A stretch of 9,443 bases of DNA, taken from Nitrososphaerota archaeon. GTDB taxonomy: Archaea > Thermoproteota > Nitrososphaeria > Nitrososphaerales > Gagatemarchaeaceae. The notes beneath the pieces are model-generated. The model searched no databases and was not told the origin of the DNA. It saw only the letters and a program-made list of their open reading frames with translations. Below, piece by piece: positions 8,701 to 9,443 of the stretch. Position 1 is the stretch's first letter. Each line of letters begins with the position of its first letter. Both the position numbers and the translations under genes were made by a program. Location of the stretch: assembly GCA_016200025.1 (NCBI GenBank), contig JACQFO010000067.1, positions 1 through 9,443 of the forward strand, given 5' to 3'.

Positions 8701-9443
8701 CCAGATTACCAGGACATGACGAGCCGACTAGCTTACGCGAAGGCACGCGTGGCGGAAGAAAACGCAAATTGGCCGGCGGTCGTATCCTTCCTTGGAGACT
8801 TGGACGAGTCCTATCGGGACGTCACTTGCAGGGCCTGCTACGCGGCTGGGCAGATCGCCGAGGCGAGAGAGGACTGGAAGGCTGCCGCAAACGCGTACAA
8901 CAAGTGCCTGGACTACCAGGATGCCCACCCGCACCACGCCTACGCGAAGGGCAGGTTCCACGAGGCGAAAGGAGAGTGGAGCGCTGCCGTCGATTGGTAC
9001 GAAATCGAGGAGGCACTCTTCGACTCGGACGACCGCCGCCAGCGGCTCGCGAAGCTCCTCAATGGGCTCCCGTGGGCGAATGGCCTCGCCAGTGACGGTC
9101 TCGTGGCAGATCCGCTTTCGACGCGGGACGCCGTCGCGCCTTATCTGGCCCTTCGCCAGGCCGGGATTACGCCAGTATCGTCCGCCGACGAGATAATGGA
9201 CGCGTCCTTTACTCTCATGGAAAGGGGTGCCATGACCCATGAGGCGCGGCTTGCCTGGGACCAGCTCCGCACACCCCGAAACAGAGTACGAGTGGACGCT
9301 TTCCTTTATCGTTTACGTGACCCCGATGGCCTCCGCCGGAGTCTGCAAGATCTGTCGCCGGGCTCCCAGGGTGAAGCGCTCACAATACTGTGCATGTCCC
9401 TTACGGAAGACGCACCTCTTTTCATGCTTCTTGCGGGCCGACG
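5740..9443 (+). CDS. CHAT (caspase-like) protease fused to a long Trp-containing helical repeat array; 3' end beyond window
   Basis: The frame is open for 1234 codons from ATG 5740 to the window edge. GAAAGG at 5727-5732 lies 7 bases upstream of the ATG. Residues ~65-370 are a CHAT cysteine-protease domain of the caspase clan. In order: VPSELGDIPFEIL (107-119), matching the usual LPWELLY-type strand; LDVLIVVACP; catalytic His237 in ALIIAHGQYD; catalytic Cys284 in VVLNLCLGA; IPAVVGMQTEVTN (~307-319); VDEALSSARNAM (~339-350); and the closing strand TPVFFL. The His-Cys spacing of 47 is normal, and both residues are present, so it should be active; caspase-clan enzymes cut after a specific residue. 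Residues ~371-510 form a helical linker. Residues ~512-1099 hold 16 repeats of about 35 residues. A distinct helical region follows (LALRQAGITPVSSADEIMD, then ARLAWDQLRTPRNR and DAFLYRL). No signal peptide is seen. It is likely the executioner or sensor-protease of the module, with the repeats holding it inactive or reading a trigger; that part is inference. Confidence 0.93.
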   Translation, partial: MLEYEELRVRAWRIDASAHRYLVFANGPRQAAAAVTLPRQPGEYRKELDRLLQEEFGGSPSHSPLSSGLQALGRDLFAAFFPEPLRDCLEQSVLAVAPKGLRVRFEVPSELGDIPFEILCSPRDHKLGALVLQPRLSVARTLTGLHPLRLPEPSDARARLDVLIVVACPKGVPPLEEDNEIGSIERALPGVVRALAPSVLQRLGPCSQSDHPGATRAKLSERVKRMHNPWAALIIAHGQYDDAARQVNVLLESEEGLPDPVAGVTLAGLLAGAPQLRFVVLNLCLGAVAAPKEPFAGIAHALIRAGIPAVVGMQTEVTNLAARRFSASLLGGIFGNLTVDEALSSARNAMADLGRTKCEWCTPVFFLHEDCGHSWLFKVVQMLPSDGGVLSDPLAEAEKSFREVRERGAQSINDYTLAVQLPRWRRQWDDVKTLADAALRDSSGIASFEHILEEARGELVLQGSAAAPNLRPVQTLCELLESDNTNLSDVHLRLAGLRRHLPASLFQCFRSEVDHRMAVDAASRGQWQKAHLLYAEIQQRETEDRDVQSQMSYVQGRLAETQGKWGDAVTHYQFAAEERNMAPPFHDATRRFHYARGRDAEREEDRADWATAIEAYEKLRLDWDDVALRLPYARGRALEGTGCWRDAEEVYVTPHLAGHRDTVARALYAHGRAAVNEGNWTVAMMTFDRLGNAWDALHWYEEACARQYSQACQAENESRWENAVAAFTVLPQGFADVEPRCVYARGRAAEYKEQWSDAVDAYRATSLHGFRDAGLRECYVSARQAEALADWGEALRLLTQLSEQVILPQGYSDIRERVLYARGLEAESREDWSSLTEGFGDLPDTYRDGQVGPLRRYARARLDEKRGRWTGILEDLLDVPDGYRDGEVGCLRRYAQARLHESQGDWNLALVTYEGIPGPFRDLEYRHGYATGRAGEVSEDWETVFHAFAKLPSAYEDVVLRFPYAQGRFHEVSSRWTEAVAAYERLPPDYQDMTSRLAYAKARVAEENANWPAVVSFLGDLDESYRDVTCRACYAAGQIAEAREDWKAAANAYNKCLDYQDAHPHHAYAKGRFHEAKGEWSAAVDWYEIEEALFDSDDRRQRLAKLLNGLPWANGLASDGLVADPLSTRDAVAPYLALRQAGITPVSSADEIMDASFTLMERGAMTHEARLAWDQLRTPRNRVRVDAFLYRLRDPDGLRRSLQDLSPGSQGEALTILCMSLTEDAPLFMLLAGR
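7273..9036 (+). repeat. Array of 16 divergent ~35-residue repeats with an invariant Trp, inside the CHAT gene
   Basis: These are protein-level tandem repeats. The core is YA.GR..E followed about 4 residues later by W..A...Y, then LP..Y.D before the next unit. The invariant Trp falls at residues 527, 565, 609, 644, 680, 720, 755, 791, 832, 869, 906, 941, 976, 1011, 1046 and 1080. The spacing is 34-38 in most units and 40-44 in a few of the early ones. Units 11-16 are the most regular. The units centred on Trp869 and Trp906 are each preceded by the same DG.VG.LRRYA.AR segment, the clearest internal duplication, but their DNA has diverged at many synonymous sites, so it is not recent. Helix-turn-helix units of 34-36 residues are typical of the TPR/Sel1 superfamily, but this consensus is not the canonical TPR. 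Confidence 0.88.

Noticed and set aside
5740..9443. Csx29-type identity (type III-E CRISPR TPR-CHAT)
   Set aside because: The order is reversed within this protein (CHAT first, repeats after), and no CRISPR array or Cas gene is in the window, so only a general CHAT relationship is claimed.
1..9443. CRISPR array, tRNA, rRNA, insertion sequence or gasdermin gene
   Set aside because: I looked for direct repeats with spacers, cloverleaf sequences, terminal inverted repeats with a transposase, and gasdermin-like proteins, and saw none.

Overview
The window reads as high-GC bacterial chromosome. Codon use and gene style fit a large-genome, social-type bacterium; Myxococcota is my best guess, but this is an inference and no marker gene proves it. 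It carries the 5' end of an unrelated leftward gene at the left edge, a gene-poor spacer, and then a rightward module of protease and repeat proteins that fills the rest and runs off the right edge.

Layout. (1) 1-258, minus strand: N-terminal 86 codons of an unrecognised protein, cut by the window edge, with strongly GC-ended codons. (2) 259-731: about 470 bases without a credible gene, holding two short CGTCA/TGACG palindromes. (3) 732-1710, plus: a chymotrypsin/trypsin-fold serine protease. His and Asp lie in one frame and the GDSGS serine motif lies in the +1 frame, so the gene is frameshifted. (4) 1719-1961, plus: an 80-residue protein starting at GTG, 8 bases after the protease stop. Its pattern resembles the N-terminal region of the protease itself. 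(5) 2176-5712, plus: an 1178-residue TPR protein with a non-TPR insert and a possible Cys4 metal site. (6) 5740-9443+, plus: a very large protein with an N-terminal CHAT (caspase-like) protease domain carrying a His/Cys dyad, followed by at least 16 copies of a ~35-residue helical repeat with an invariant Trp and a further C-terminal domain. It has no stop before the window end.

Taken together, genes 3-6 look like a regulated proteolytic module: a trypsin-like protease with a small partner, a TPR scaffold or sensor, and a CHAT protease fused to a repeat sensor. Known relatives in concept are the TPR-CHAT peptidase Csx29 of type III-E CRISPR and the protease/TPR/caspase-like conflict systems described in multicellular bacteria. 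No CRISPR array, Cas gene, gasdermin or nuclease is visible here. A function in antiphage defence or programmed cell death is therefore a hypothesis. The downstream end of the operon, where an effector or substrate might lie, is outside the window. The frameshift suggests that the trypsin arm may be inactive in this genome, unless it is a sequencing error or a programmed frameshift.
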